Notes: a model not told the origin generated them from the letters alone. 64,000 nucleotides of DNA from Paenibacillus lignilyticus (GCF_017942085.1 NZ_JAGKSP010000002.1:744001-808000); one strand, 5' to 3'. Shown: positions 34,673 through 43,468, counted from the stretch's first letter. Numbers and translations are program-made.

Positions 34673-34684
34673 AAACTCAACCTC

Positions 34685-34714
34685 AGTATAGGTACGAACG
34701 CTCCACGGTCACAA
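34685..34714 (-). promoter_or_regulatory. Sigma-A promoter of the second binding-protein gene
   Basis: On the minus strand TTGTGA (34714-34709), 18 bp spacer, TATACT (34690-34685). Both hexamers keep the most conserved bases, and it points to the lipoprotein start at 34622. Confidence 0.55.
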
Positions 34715-34772
34715 TGGAGTTTGTTTGGCTCGGTTTGTCATTTTTTTATATTTCCGAATCAGCATTGCACAA

Positions 34773-35648
34773 TCAAGATTTAATCGATCCAATGAGCATC
34801 CCCTTAATAAAATAACGCTGCATGAACGGATACAGCATGATGATCGGCAAGGTCGCAACGAGAATGACGGCCATCTGGACCCCTTGTACCGATTGGGATG
34901 CGATGTCGAACGGTAAATTGCCGGTATCGACCAGGTCATCGTTAATGAGCAGCTCCCGCAGCTTCACCTGCAGCGGGTACAGCCTACGGTCATTCAAATA
35001 ATACAGTGCGTCCATGTACTTGTTCCAATTCGTCACGGAATAGAAAATGCCGATTGTCGCCAGGGCAGGCTTGGACAACGGGAGCATCAAGCTCCAGAGT
35101 ATCCTCATTTCGCCGCAGCCGTCAATCCTCGCGCTGTCGATCAGCTCCGTCGGAATTTGGACGAAGAACGACCGCAAGACGATCATATTAAACGCACTGA
35201 TCGCGGTTGGAATCATAAGCGCCCATAACGTATTGATCAGATGGATTTCCCTCATCAGAATAAATTGCGGGATCAGCGGTGCCGTGAAGATCATCGTCAT
35301 CAAGACAAACAGAAGCACGTATTTGCGTCCAACGTATTCCGCCCGCGACAGTGGATAGGCCAAGGATGAAGTAGCTGCCAGATTAATGAGTGTACCGAGG
35401 ACTGTGATATAGACGGTAATCCCGAATGCCCGCCAGATCGAGACGTCATCGAAGACGTAGCGGTAATAATTGAGGGTGAAGTCGACCGGCCAGAACATGA
35501 CATCCCCGCGGTCAATCGCCGCCGCGCCGCTAAACGACTGAGCAATCACGTTTAGAAAAGGGAGCAGCATGGTTAGCGACAGCCCTGTTAATACCAAATA
35601 GTTAGCGATGAGAAACAGCTTCCTGCTCCAATGCTCGCGCCGAATCAC
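34773..35648 (-). CDS. Carbohydrate ABC transporter permease (YtcP type)
   Basis: A 291-aa permease with six membrane segments, the EAA loop DSARIDGCGEMRILWSLMLP and the C-terminal FIKGMLIGSIKS. The GTG at 35648 is preferred, 7 nt after AGGAGG; a GTG two codons earlier abuts the ribosome binding site. It forms the channel with the LplB-type permease encoded 13 nt upstream. The ATPase is not in the window, as usual for this class, which relies on a shared MsmX-like ATPase. Confidence 0.93.
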   Translation of the reverse strand: MIRREHWSRKLFLIANYLVLTGLSLTMLLPFLNVIAQSFSGAAAIDRGDVMFWPVDFTLNYYRYVFDDVSIWRAFGITVYITVLGTLINLAATSSLAYPLSRAEYVGRKYVLLFVLMTMIFTAPLIPQFILMREIHLINTLWALMIPTAISAFNMIVLRSFFVQIPTELIDSARIDGCGEMRILWSLMLPLSKPALATIGIFYSVTNWNKYMDALYYLNDRRLYPLQVKLRELLINDDLVDTGNLPFDIASQSVQGVQMAVILVATLPIIMLYPFMQRYFIKGMLIGSIKS

Positions 35649-35661
35649 GGCCACCCCTCCT

Positions 35662-36558
35662 TCAATACAACGATTCTCCGGTCGCCTTGCGGCTTAATGT
35701 GTTGGCGATAACAAGCAAGACCAAACCAACGACCGATTTGAACAGCCCAATTGCTGTCGCATAGCTGTATTGCATTTGCTTCAAGCCGGCTTTGTAAATA
35801 TACGTGTCCAAGATTTCGCTATTGGTAATATTCAGCGGATTCTGGAAAACAAAGACGCGTTCGAAGCCGTAATCCATGAAATCCCCGATCTTGAGCAGAA
35901 ACAGTACCGTGACGACAGGCAGCAGGGAAGGCAGCGTAATTCGGATCGTCTGCTTCCAACGGCCAGCGCCGTCGATTTCCGACGCCTCATACAATTCCGG
36001 ATTGATCCCGGTCAACGCAGCCAAGTAAATAATCGTCCCCCAGCCTACGTCGCGCCACAACCCCGAGCCGACCAAGATGGCCCGTATATAGGAATCCTCA
36101 CCCAGAAAGTAAATCGGCTCGATGCCGAACCAGCCTATAATGACATTCACGATACCGGAAGTCGGAGAAAGCATGCCAACGAAGATCCCGCTCACGATGA
36201 CCCAAGACAGGAAGTGCGGCGCGTAAACAATCGTCTGGACAATCTTCTTGTACACGACGAGCCGGACTTCATTGAGCAGCAGCGCAAGTATAATCGGTGC
36301 CGTGAAGGCGATCAGAATATCTAGAAATCCCAGAATGAGCGTGTTTTTCAAAATCCGCAGAAAGTCGTAATGCTGGAACATGCGCTCGAAATGCCGGAAT
36401 CCGACCCAGGGGCTTCCGCCGAATCCGGAGAAGATATTATAGTTCTGGAACGCAATGACCGAGCCGAGCAACGGCACATACTTGAAGACGATGAAATAGA
36501 CGATGCCCGGAATTGAAATCAGATATAACGTCCGGTACTTCCACATGAAACCGAACAA
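35662..36558 (-). CDS. Carbohydrate ABC transporter permease (LplB type)
   Basis: A 298-aa permease with six helices (YLISIPGIVYFIVFKYVPLL near the N-terminus) and the EAA loop EASEIDGAGRWKQTIRITLP. The start is TTG at 36558 with GGAGGG 7 nt upstream; the ATG four codons later is too far from it. First gene of the second sugar cluster. A candidate promoter on the minus strand is TTGTTG, 18 bp, TAGGAT (-10 at 36605-36600). Confidence 0.92.
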   Translation of the reverse strand: MFGFMWKYRTLYLISIPGIVYFIVFKYVPLLGSVIAFQNYNIFSGFGGSPWVGFRHFERMFQHYDFLRILKNTLILGFLDILIAFTAPIILALLLNEVRLVVYKKIVQTIVYAPHFLSWVIVSGIFVGMLSPTSGIVNVIIGWFGIEPIYFLGEDSYIRAILVGSGLWRDVGWGTIIYLAALTGINPELYEASEIDGAGRWKQTIRITLPSLLPVVTVLFLLKIGDFMDYGFERVFVFQNPLNITNSEILDTYIYKAGLKQMQYSYATAIGLFKSVVGLVLLVIANTLSRKATGESLY

Positions 36559-36721
36559 TAGCCGTCCCTCCCTCGTGATTATCGTTTCTGCCTACTCTCA
36601 TCCTAGCGTTTCACCGCGGGAGCCAACAATGGAATCGCTTTAATAGCGCTTGTGTTTTTTTTAGGTTGCCGAATCGAGCCGAGTGCCGATGATATCACTA
36701 TTCCGATAAGCGCAGTAAAAA

Positions 36722-36757
36722 AGCCTTCGACACCACTGGTTCAGTGGGTCGAAGGCT
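36722..36757 (-). terminator. Intrinsic terminator at the end of the eut operon
   Basis: AGCCTTCGAC (36722-36731) pairs with GTCGAAGGCT (36748-36757), with a further CCACTG/CAGTGG inner stem; on the minus strand it is followed by TTTTTT. It lies directly after the eutC stop and closes the microcompartment operon. Confidence 0.9.
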
Positions 36758-36759
36758 CT

Positions 36760-37713
36760 TTACTCCAGATGCACGCCGCTCGTGCGCTGCTCTAGCATTT
36801 TACGGACGATTGTACCCATATGGGCTCCCGCTTCAACCGGTGCTGTTCCTCCGGCATGAATGTTGGATAAGACGGTTCGGCTGCTCTCGATCGTTCCCGC
36901 ACGCGGGCGGTAACACATGTAGGCGCTCATCGACTTCGACGAGACGAGCCCTGGCCTTTCCCCGATTAGCAAGACCAGTACCTCCGGTTCCAGCAGGTCG
37001 CCAATAGGATCCATCACCGCAACTCGTCCTCCGCGTACGAAGAACGGTGTCCCGGTGGAAAGACCCAATTCGCCAAGCGAATCGAGTAGTGAGGGATAGA
37101 CGTCGGCAAAATTAGCATTTACCGCATTTGCGCTCAGGCCGTCGGAGACGACGATTTGAACCTGAGGTTTCCTTTGGCAATGCTCCAAAATGGCGCGCAC
37201 TCCTTCATTGGTAATGACGCGGCCCATGTCTGGTCGTTTCAAGTAATTCTCCGTATTTACGAAGCAGCTTTCGACGGTAAACAGCCCGTATTCATCCAGC
37301 AGCGACTGGCTGACGCTCCCGTAGATGGAGTCCACCGCAGCAGCATGGTCGCAGCGAAAATGGAGCAGCTCTCTCGTAAGAGGACGAGTGCCTGCCCGCC
37401 ATACGCCGATACGTGCAGGCGTGCTCGCGATGAGCTCCGACATCCCTTCCTCCCATTTGGGGTTCGGTACATGAGATGTACGAAGGCCGCTGAATGCTTC
37501 TTCCACATTTGAGCTTTCGACTGGATCACCAACAGATTCTCTATCCTCCGAAGGCTGCGATGGGGATGGGGACTGGGATGGGGACTGGGATGGGGACTTT
37601 GGCTGTAACTGCGATGATATTGTCGGCGATGTCGACGGCGACGGAGCGATGCGCTTCTCCAGTTCTGCCATGACGCGATCAACCAGCTGCTCCACGGATA
37701 GTTTCGAATGCAT
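36760..37713 (-). CDS. eutC: Ethanolamine ammonia-lyase small subunit, with N-terminal targeting extension
   Basis: A 317-aa EutC. The catalytic part (~85-317) includes TPARIGVWRAGTRPLTRELL, VSDGLSANAVNANF and LVLLIGERPGLVSSKSMSAY. With EutB it forms the adenosylcobalamin-dependent lyase that splits ethanolamine to acetaldehyde and ammonia inside the microcompartment. The first ~22 residues (SVEQLVDRVMAELEKRIAPS) form an amphipathic helix typical of shell-targeting peptides, followed by a ~40-residue Ser/Pro/Gln linker made of a four-residue SPSQ repeat. AAAGGAGG precedes the ATG. It is the last gene of the operon, 21 bp after eutB. Confidence 0.96.
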   Translation of the reverse strand: MHSKLSVEQLVDRVMAELEKRIAPSPSTSPTISSQLQPKSPSQSPSQSPSPSQPSEDRESVGDPVESSNVEEAFSGLRTSHVPNPKWEEGMSELIASTPARIGVWRAGTRPLTRELLHFRCDHAAAVDSIYGSVSQSLLDEYGLFTVESCFVNTENYLKRPDMGRVITNEGVRAILEHCQRKPQVQIVVSDGLSANAVNANFADVYPSLLDSLGELGLSTGTPFFVRGGRVAVMDPIGDLLEPEVLVLLIGERPGLVSSKSMSAYMCYRPRAGTIESSRTVLSNIHAGGTAPVEAGAHMGTIVRKMLEQRTSGVHLE

Positions 37714-37734
37714 GCCCGCTTCCTCCTTTTGCGC

Positions 37735-39099
37735 TCAAATCATGAAGAGGCTGGGGTCGCCTGCCAGCGGCGTCAGCCTGCCGTTCTCCATCAGTCCCAT
37801 TCGAACAAGCCACCTCTCGAACTCCGGTGCCGGCCTTCGCCCCAGCGTCTCCCGCAGCGTTGCAATATCGTGGTAACTCGTAGATTGATAGTTGAGCATG
37901 CAATCGTCCGCCATCGCGACACCGATGATGAAATTCACCCCGGCAGCCGTCAGCAGCACAGCCAGATTATCCATATCATTCTGATCCGCCCGCATATGGT
38001 TCGTGTAACAGACGTCGACGCCCATCGGCAGCCCATGCAGCTTCCCCATAAAATGATCCTCAAGCCCGGCCCGAATCACCTGCCTGCTATCGTAGAGGTA
38101 TTCCGGGCCGATGAACCCGACGACCGTATTGAGCATGAAGGGCTGATACTTTCTGGCGAGCCCATAACAACGGGCTTCGAGCGTCACCTGGTCGATGCCA
38201 TGATGAGCTTCACCGGAGAGCTCCGACCCTTGCCCGGTTTCAAAATACCACAGGTTCGGCCCCGCTCCCGTCCCCTCCTTATGAATCAGCTCATGCGCCT
38301 CATCGAGCAGCCCCACACTGATGCCGAACGCGCTGTTCCCTTTCTCCGTGCCGGCCAAGCTCTGGAACATCAGATCCGCCGGCGCGCCGCCGCGAATGGC
38401 GCGCATTTGCGTTTTCACATGGGCCAAGACGCAGTTCTGCGTGGGAATCTGCCACTTAATCATCGCTTCCTTCGTCGCTTCGAGCAGGTTCTTCACGCTG
38501 TCCGCCGTATCGATGACCGGATTGACGCCAATGACGGCATCCCCGATACCGTAGCTTAGCGCTTCGAATAAGGAAGCTTTTACACCTTGAATGCTGTCCG
38601 CGGGGTGATTCGGCTGCGCCCGCCCGGCGAGAACGCCTCGCTGCCCCATCGTGCTGTTGCAGCTCGTAATAATCTCCGCCTTCGAAGCGGCTTGGATCAA
38701 ATCGAGATTGCTCATCACCTTCGTAACGGCGGCAATCATTTCGCTCGTCATACCTCGGCTCAGGCGACGGAGCTGCTCCTGACCGGTATCCTGCCGCAGC
38801 AGATATTCCCTCAGCTCGCCGACGCTCCAATTGCGAATCTCGGCAAAGATCCGCTCGTTAACCGCTTCCTCGATAACCCGGGACACCTCGTCCTCCTCGG
38901 GAGCAATAAGCGGATGATCGCGAATATCGCCGAGTGTCAGCTCGGAGAGCACCAGCTTCGCGGCCATTCTCTCTTTGGCATCCTCCGCAGCGATTCCCGC
39001 CAGCTGATCGCCGGACTTCTCCTCATTGGCCTTCGCCATCACGGCTTTCAAATCATGGAATTGAAAAGTCCTGCCGAACAGGTTCGTCTTCAGCTTCAT
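37735..39099 (-). CDS. eutB: Ethanolamine ammonia-lyase large subunit
   Basis: A 454-aa EutB, the exact family length. The start at 39099 (MKLKTNLFGRTFQFHDLKAV) is used, 4 nt after the eutA stop with GGGGGG upstream; a longer frame would only read the eutA tail. The TIM barrel binds substrate and cobalamin (QAASKAEIITSCNSTMGQRG, LMFQSLAGTEKGNSAFGISV, WYFETGQGSELSGEAHHGID). It catalyses the radical deamination of ethanolamine with EutC and is reactivated by EutA, encoded immediately upstream. Confidence 0.97.
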   Translation of the reverse strand: MKLKTNLFGRTFQFHDLKAVMAKANEEKSGDQLAGIAAEDAKERMAAKLVLSELTLGDIRDHPLIAPEEDEVSRVIEEAVNERIFAEIRNWSVGELREYLLRQDTGQEQLRRLSRGMTSEMIAAVTKVMSNLDLIQAASKAEIITSCNSTMGQRGVLAGRAQPNHPADSIQGVKASLFEALSYGIGDAVIGVNPVIDTADSVKNLLEATKEAMIKWQIPTQNCVLAHVKTQMRAIRGGAPADLMFQSLAGTEKGNSAFGISVGLLDEAHELIHKEGTGAGPNLWYFETGQGSELSGEAHHGIDQVTLEARCYGLARKYQPFMLNTVVGFIGPEYLYDSRQVIRAGLEDHFMGKLHGLPMGVDVCYTNHMRADQNDMDNLAVLLTAAGVNFIIGVAMADDCMLNYQSTSYHDIATLRETLGRRPAPEFERWLVRMGLMENGRLTPLAGDPSLFMI

Positions 39100-39103
39100 C
39101 CTT

Positions 39104-40642
39104 CTATCCCCCCTCGGAGCCGCCGGGCCCAGGCCCAGACCCAAGTCCAGACTCGGGCCGGAAAACAAGCGTCTTGATCATCACAGGCAGCATCATACCC
39201 GGCAGAGGTTCCCCCAGATCGATATAATCGCCATGCATCACCGGAATTTGATCAATGCAAATAACGGACATCCGTTTCTCCAGCCGCTTCCGGAGCGATT
39301 GTCCGAGCGCCTGCGCCATATCATGAACACACACGACGACCAGCACCTCAGCAGGAGCGAAATAGTCCAAATAACTTCGGGATATCGCCTCAGCCAATCG
39401 CTGTACGGAAGCATAGGAGATCCCGTTCATCCCCCTCATAGCAAGCGCAAAAGGAATCGAAGCTTCCTTGTCATAAAGCCCTGCACATACTCGTATTGCA
39501 GATGCCAGCATCGCCATAAGCGCGTCCTGATTCGCGAGCATCTCATCGGTCAACTCATCAAGCCGATAAACCGGCAAGTTCCGAATCGGAAGGGAGTGCG
39601 GTGCTTCGAGATAGATCGTAGCTCCGCTTATCTCCGTGCTTTGCATGCCTGCACCGATGACGGTGGCTCGCACAGTCTGATTCGGCTTGCCCAGCGCGAT
39701 ATCGTAATGAGCCATTGCTGCCTTGATCTCATGCGCGAGCAAAGGCCCGATGTCGCCGTAAGCGGCAACCTCGGCGATCGTTGCCGGCTTCGGAAGCTCC
39801 GTCAATCCTCCGATGCCGCCCGAAACCATCCATTCCTCGAGCTGCGGCATGCCGCTTCCATCCATCGGCTCACCACCGCCAACAAGGAGCTCCTTCAGCG
39901 CGGCATCCCCATCCTTCGCTTGGTGCGTCAAACCGCCGCCTGCCAAATAATCCAGCATGCTGCGGCTCATGTCTTGGCAAAGCTCCGCCACATCGCCGAA
40001 GCGGAGTGATTGTCCCTGTTGAATCGCATACCCTCTTGTTGTGAGCCATGGTCGAATAGATGGCGATATCGCCGTAACCATCCCGTTCCTATCAAGCTCT
40101 ATCAATCTGCCGCCGACATGAAACGTTACCGTACCAATAGGCCTCCCCCGCCGAAATATCGCCACATTCGCAGTACCGCCGCCAATATCCAGGTTCGCTA
40201 CCGCTCCTTTGATCTGCATGGAACGCAGATCCGCCCCAGCTCCCCGTCCTGCAAGCAGTCCTTCCAGTTCCGCGCCGGCCGCCGCTACCACGAAATCCCC
40301 GGAACGCTCCGCAAGCCGCTGAACAATCTCGCGCGCGTTCCTCTTATTCGCTGTCTCACCCGTAATGATGACGGCGCCTGTCTTCAACTCAGCGGGACGA
40401 ATGCCGGCATGATGATACTCCGCCGTTATCAAAGCCCAGACACCTTCCGCATCGAGCTGATCCCTACCTATCAGCGGTGTGCTGTACATCGGGCTGGCAT
40501 ATACCAGCTGCCGCTCCACAATTTCATAACGCGGAATCGAAACCGAACTCGAGATGCGCTTCAGCCGCAACCGGCTTACGATCATCTTCGTCGTACTCGT
40601 ACCGATATCGATACCGACACTCGTGATCCACTGATCCTCCAT
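39104..40642 (-). CDS. eutA: Ethanolamine ammonia-lyase reactivating factor
   Basis: A 512-aa actin/Hsp70-fold ATPase. The phosphate-1 loop is SVGIDIGTSTTKMIVSRL at residues 8-25, and the second nucleotide motif is VANLDIGGGTANVAIFRRG. EutA exchanges damaged cobalamin from inactivated EutBC for intact adenosylcobalamin. The C-terminus carries an unusual Gly/Pro/Ser-rich tail (SGLGSGPGPGGSEGG) encoded by a repetitive GC-rich stretch. It lies between eutV and eutB and is almost abutting both. Confidence 0.96.
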   Translation of the reverse strand: MEDQWITSVGIDIGTSTTKMIVSRLRLKRISSSVSIPRYEIVERQLVYASPMYSTPLIGRDQLDAEGVWALITAEYHHAGIRPAELKTGAVIITGETANKRNAREIVQRLAERSGDFVVAAAGAELEGLLAGRGAGADLRSMQIKGAVANLDIGGGTANVAIFRRGRPIGTVTFHVGGRLIELDRNGMVTAISPSIRPWLTTRGYAIQQGQSLRFGDVAELCQDMSRSMLDYLAGGGLTHQAKDGDAALKELLVGGGEPMDGSGMPQLEEWMVSGGIGGLTELPKPATIAEVAAYGDIGPLLAHEIKAAMAHYDIALGKPNQTVRATVIGAGMQSTEISGATIYLEAPHSLPIRNLPVYRLDELTDEMLANQDALMAMLASAIRVCAGLYDKEASIPFALAMRGMNGISYASVQRLAEAISRSYLDYFAPAEVLVVVCVHDMAQALGQSLRKRLEKRMSVICIDQIPVMHGDYIDLGEPLPGMMLPVMIKTLVFRPESGLGSGPGPGGSEGG

Positions 40643-40654
40643 GCCGGCTCACCC

Positions 40655-41221
40655 CTATCCGCCTTCGATAATGCGTACAGCCAGCTCCGGCAGCGGAATT
40701 CGCTCCGTCATACTGTGGGCTTGGATGCGCTGATAAGCGGCAGGCTCATCCAGTCCATGCCGCTTCATAAGGATTCCTTTTGCCTTCTCAATGAGCTTGC
40801 GCTCTTCCAGCGTTCGTTGAAGCCGGCGGATATCTTGTTTGAGCCCGTCTAACGCCGCCTTCTGACTTAACGCGATTTCGACGGCCGGAATTAAATCCGC
40901 CTCTGACACCGGCTTGACCAGATAGGCAATCACGCCGGCGTCGCGCGCTTGCTGCACCAGCTCCTTCTGGCTGTACGCCGTAAGCAGCAGCACCGAAGAA
41001 TGCTGCATGCTGCGAATGATCACCGAAGCTTTGATCCCGTTCATCACCGGCATCTTCACATCCATAATGACAAGATCGGGCTTTAGCTTCGCCGCAAGCT
41101 CAATCGCTTCTTGCCCGTTCTTCCCTTCGCCGACAACGGAATAATGCTCTTCCTCCAGCATCTCGCGAATATCCATCCGAATGATCGGATCATCGTCAAT
41201 AATAACAATCGTTCTGCTCAC
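40655..41221 (-). CDS. eutV: Ethanolamine two-component response regulator, ANTAR antiterminator
   Basis: A 188-aa regulator: receiver with phospho-acceptor D54 (LVIMDVKMPVMNG) and Lys in YLVKPVSE, a short coiled coil, and a C-terminal ANTAR RNA-binding domain (ERKLIEKAKGILMKRHGLDE and EAAYQRIQ-type helix PAAYQRIQAHSMTERIPLPE). Start is GTG, 7 nt after GGGAGG. In known Firmicutes phosphorylated EutV binds paired hairpins in eut leaders and prevents termination; a matching hairpin/terminator is at 48274-48330. It overlaps eutW by 26 nt. Confidence 0.96.
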   Translation of the reverse strand: MSRTIVIIDDDPIIRMDIREMLEEEHYSVVGEGKNGQEAIELAAKLKPDLVIMDVKMPVMNGIKASVIIRSMQHSSVLLLTAYSQKELVQQARDAGVIAYLVKPVSEADLIPAVEIALSQKAALDGLKQDIRRLQRTLEERKLIEKAKGILMKRHGLDEPAAYQRIQAHSMTERIPLPELAVRIIEGG

Positions 41222-42659
41222 CGTTCATCCTCCCAAGCGGAAATGTGATGTCAACCTGTGTTCCGAACTGACCGGAAGACAGCTCGAACGTACCGCCAAG
41301 ATTTTCGCTCACCAGCGTCTCGGAAATTTGCAGGCCGATATGTCCGCTTCTCGCTGCCGAAGCAGCTCCATCGTCACGCATCCCTAACCCTGTATCCGAC
41401 ACCCGAACTCGTCCATCATCCCCAAGCCGTTGCAGCGAAACTTCAATCTCGCCTGTGCTTCGCTCCACGAAAGCATGATTGACGCAATTTTGCACCAGCT
41501 CGTTCAGGACAAGTCCAAGAGTCATCGCCTGCTCTGCCGTTAAAATCAGTTCATCTCCGACTACATTCGTTATTATCCGCTGATCGGGTTTGGCGGAAGA
41601 GGAGATGATCGTCTTCACGATTCGAGCCGCAACGTCATGGAATGGAATGGTCTCCATCCCTTCGAAAGCCAGCATCTCGTGAATGACGGCAATACTGTTG
41701 ATCCGATTGATGCTGTCCAGATAGACATGCCGAATTTCCTCGTGTTTCGTTCTTCGCATTTGCAGCCGCAGAAGGCCCGCTACCGTTTGCAGATTATTTT
41801 TGACCCGGTGATGTATTTCCTTGATGACGGCCGACTTGACGAGCAGCTGCTTCTCCTTCTCCTTCAGCTCCGTCAAATCCCGAATCAGAATAAAGCCGCC
41901 TACCATGCCATGATCCCGCTGCAGCGATACGGCTTTCAACTCCAGTGCCACATGCTTCGTCTGGAATTCGCTGCGGAAGACGCCGGTATGCTCCTGCTTT
42001 GCGATGCTGCTTAACTGGCCGTCGAACATCTCGTCTATTGGTCTACCCGCAATAGAGCCGGTACAGCCGATTTCCTGTAGCAGCTTGAGCGCCTGAGCGT
42101 TCGTGTAGGTCACCTTGAGCCGATCATCGAACAGCACAATTCCTTCTTGCATCAAGGACTGCATCCCGCCTTCGGACATGGCAAGCGAGAGCAGCGTTTC
42201 GCCCAACTGCTCATTCGACTCCAGCAATCGCTCGACATTTCGCTCCTGCTCGACATGCTTGGATATATCCGATTCCAGAATTAGCGCGCCGATGACGCTG
42301 CCTCGCTTGGAGCGGATCGGCACGACATTTTGCTGCATGGCGATTCCTTCCTGCGAGGTGCCGCGCGAGCCCAGCATCGGTTTCCCCGACAAGAGGCAGA
42401 ACATAACGGCAGGCTCATTGTGGAAATGGGCAAATTGACCGATAACGGACGTCTTGTACAGCGAAGCCGCAGTCGTCGGATGCGCCTGCGCAACAACGAG
42501 CGCCGTGCGCTCATCGGCGAGCGGGCAATCTATAAAAGCATCGGATTGGGACGCATCGGCAATCCACTGCAGATGGCGCGCCAAATCCTCAATCGTTTCC
42601 ATGTCATCGATTGGCATCGTCGTATGGCTGCCGCATAGCTCCCTTACCATACCCATCAC
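41196..42659 (-). CDS. eutW: Ethanolamine-responsive sensor histidine kinase
   Basis: A 487-aa soluble HWE/HisKA_2-type kinase. The N-terminal ~150 residues are a GAF-like sensor for ethanolamine, then a PAS domain (~160-270), then the phospho-acceptor His in EIHHRVKNNLQTVAGLLRLQ and an ATPase with LNELVQNCVNHAFVE and DTGLGM. There is no membrane helix, as expected for EutW. It phosphorylates EutV, encoded by the overlapping downstream gene. Ethanolamine is its signal in the characterised homologues. Confidence 0.95.
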   Translation of the reverse strand: MMGMVRELCGSHTTMPIDDMETIEDLARHLQWIADASQSDAFIDCPLADERTALVVAQAHPTTAASLYKTSVIGQFAHFHNEPAVMFCLLSGKPMLGSRGTSQEGIAMQQNVVPIRSKRGSVIGALILESDISKHVEQERNVERLLESNEQLGETLLSLAMSEGGMQSLMQEGIVLFDDRLKVTYTNAQALKLLQEIGCTGSIAGRPIDEMFDGQLSSIAKQEHTGVFRSEFQTKHVALELKAVSLQRDHGMVGGFILIRDLTELKEKEKQLLVKSAVIKEIHHRVKNNLQTVAGLLRLQMRRTKHEEIRHVYLDSINRINSIAVIHEMLAFEGMETIPFHDVAARIVKTIISSSAKPDQRIITNVVGDELILTAEQAMTLGLVLNELVQNCVNHAFVERSTGEIEVSLQRLGDDGRVRVSDTGLGMRDDGAASAARSGHIGLQISETLVSENLGGTFELSSGQFGTQVDITFPLGRMNGEQNDCYY

Positions 42660-42665
42660 CGCCGG

Positions 42666-43124
42666 TCACTCCTTAAACGCAATTGAACGAAGCTTCTCGC
42701 GAAGCTCCTCGATACCTTGAAGCTGCAACGATGAGGTGAAGAAGATTTCGCTCCCCGTGGAGAGCGACTGCCGCAGCAGCTTGACGGCTCTGTCGCCATC
42801 CGCTCCTTCCGCATCCATCTTCGTGATGACGCCAATAGCCGGAATAGGAAATCCGCCGGAGAATCCGGGTGGAAAATAGTTCCGTTGACGCGTCGCATCT
42901 TGAACGAGCACCAAAGCGCATGCCTCATGCGATGTAGCCATTAAAGCGCGGTAAAAGAGCGGGTTCTCGCTGTATTCGCCCGGCGTATCGATCAGCCAAT
43001 CACGATAAACGAGCGACTGCGTCTTCCGTGCGGGATCTTGCTCGCCGAACAGCCTCTTAATCAACGTGGACTTGCCCGAGCCAATGGCGCCGATGATCAT
43101 AATCTTCTTCGCGACGGTCATCAT
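42666..43124 (-). CDS. eutP: EutP/PduV family GTPase-like protein
   Basis: A 152-aa small Ras-like P-loop protein: Walker A GAIGSGKST (residues 12-20), switch motif DTPGEYSENP, and TKMD for guanine specificity. EutP/PduV proteins are associated with microcompartments; roles as acetate kinase-like enzymes or as factors positioning the shell have been proposed for homologues. Ribosome binding site is weak and the start overlaps the eutS stop by one base, so coupling is likely. Confidence 0.93.
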   Translation of the reverse strand: MMTVAKKIMIIGAIGSGKSTLIKRLFGEQDPARKTQSLVYRDWLIDTPGEYSENPLFYRALMATSHEACALVLVQDATRQRNYFPPGFSGGFPIPAIGVITKMDAEGADGDRAVKLLRQSLSTGSEIFFTSSLQLQGIEELREKLRSIAFKE

Positions 43125-43468
43125 CAGGATCTCGTTAAAGGCGCAATGGTGAACGCCAGTTTCTCAGCCAGAAATATATTCACCGCTTCGATTGCCATGC
43201 TGACGGCCGATACTTCGCCGACGATGACGAGCGACCCGGTAAATCGGTCTAAGTAACCGATGCTGACATGCGCCGCCTTCGTCGCGATATCTGCGGCGAT
43301 GATGGCGGTTTCCGTCGGCGTCAGCGTCAGAATGCCGATGGCGCTCGCTTCCTCAATGCCGAGCTTCGTGTACAGCATCGGATCGGGATTCGCGATGACA
43401 TGAGCAAGCGTCAGCTGCTTGCCCGGCACATATTCCTGGATGACGCGCTGCTTCGGTGACTCCATCAT
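43124..43468 (-). CDS. eutS: Microcompartment shell protein, circularly permuted BMC (EutS/PduU type)
   Basis: A 114-aa shell protein. The N-terminal beta strand region ([20 protein letters not shown]) followed by the permuted BMC fold ([39 protein letters not shown]) is that of EutS/PduU. It forms bent hexamers in the shell facet edges. It overlaps eutN by 4 nt (ATGA) and eutP by one base within the operon. Confidence 0.94.
   Translation of the reverse strand: MMESPKQRVIQEYVPGKQLTLAHVIANPDPMLYTKLGIEEASAIGILTLTPTETAIIAADIATKAAHVSIGYLDRFTGSLVIVGEVSAVSMAIEAVNIFLAEKLAFTIAPLTRS

Noticed and set aside
36634-36664. Terminator-like CGCT...AGCG followed by T8 on the plus strand
   Set aside because: The stem is only 4 bp and there is no plus-strand gene upstream of it.
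37545-37605. CRISPR-like array
   Set aside because: The 12-bp repeats are within the eutC reading frame and encode the linker; no spacers.
39100-39168. N-terminal extension of EutB rich in Gly/Leu/Pro
   Set aside because: It is the eutA tail read in another frame; starting at 39099 gives the family length and a ribosome binding site.
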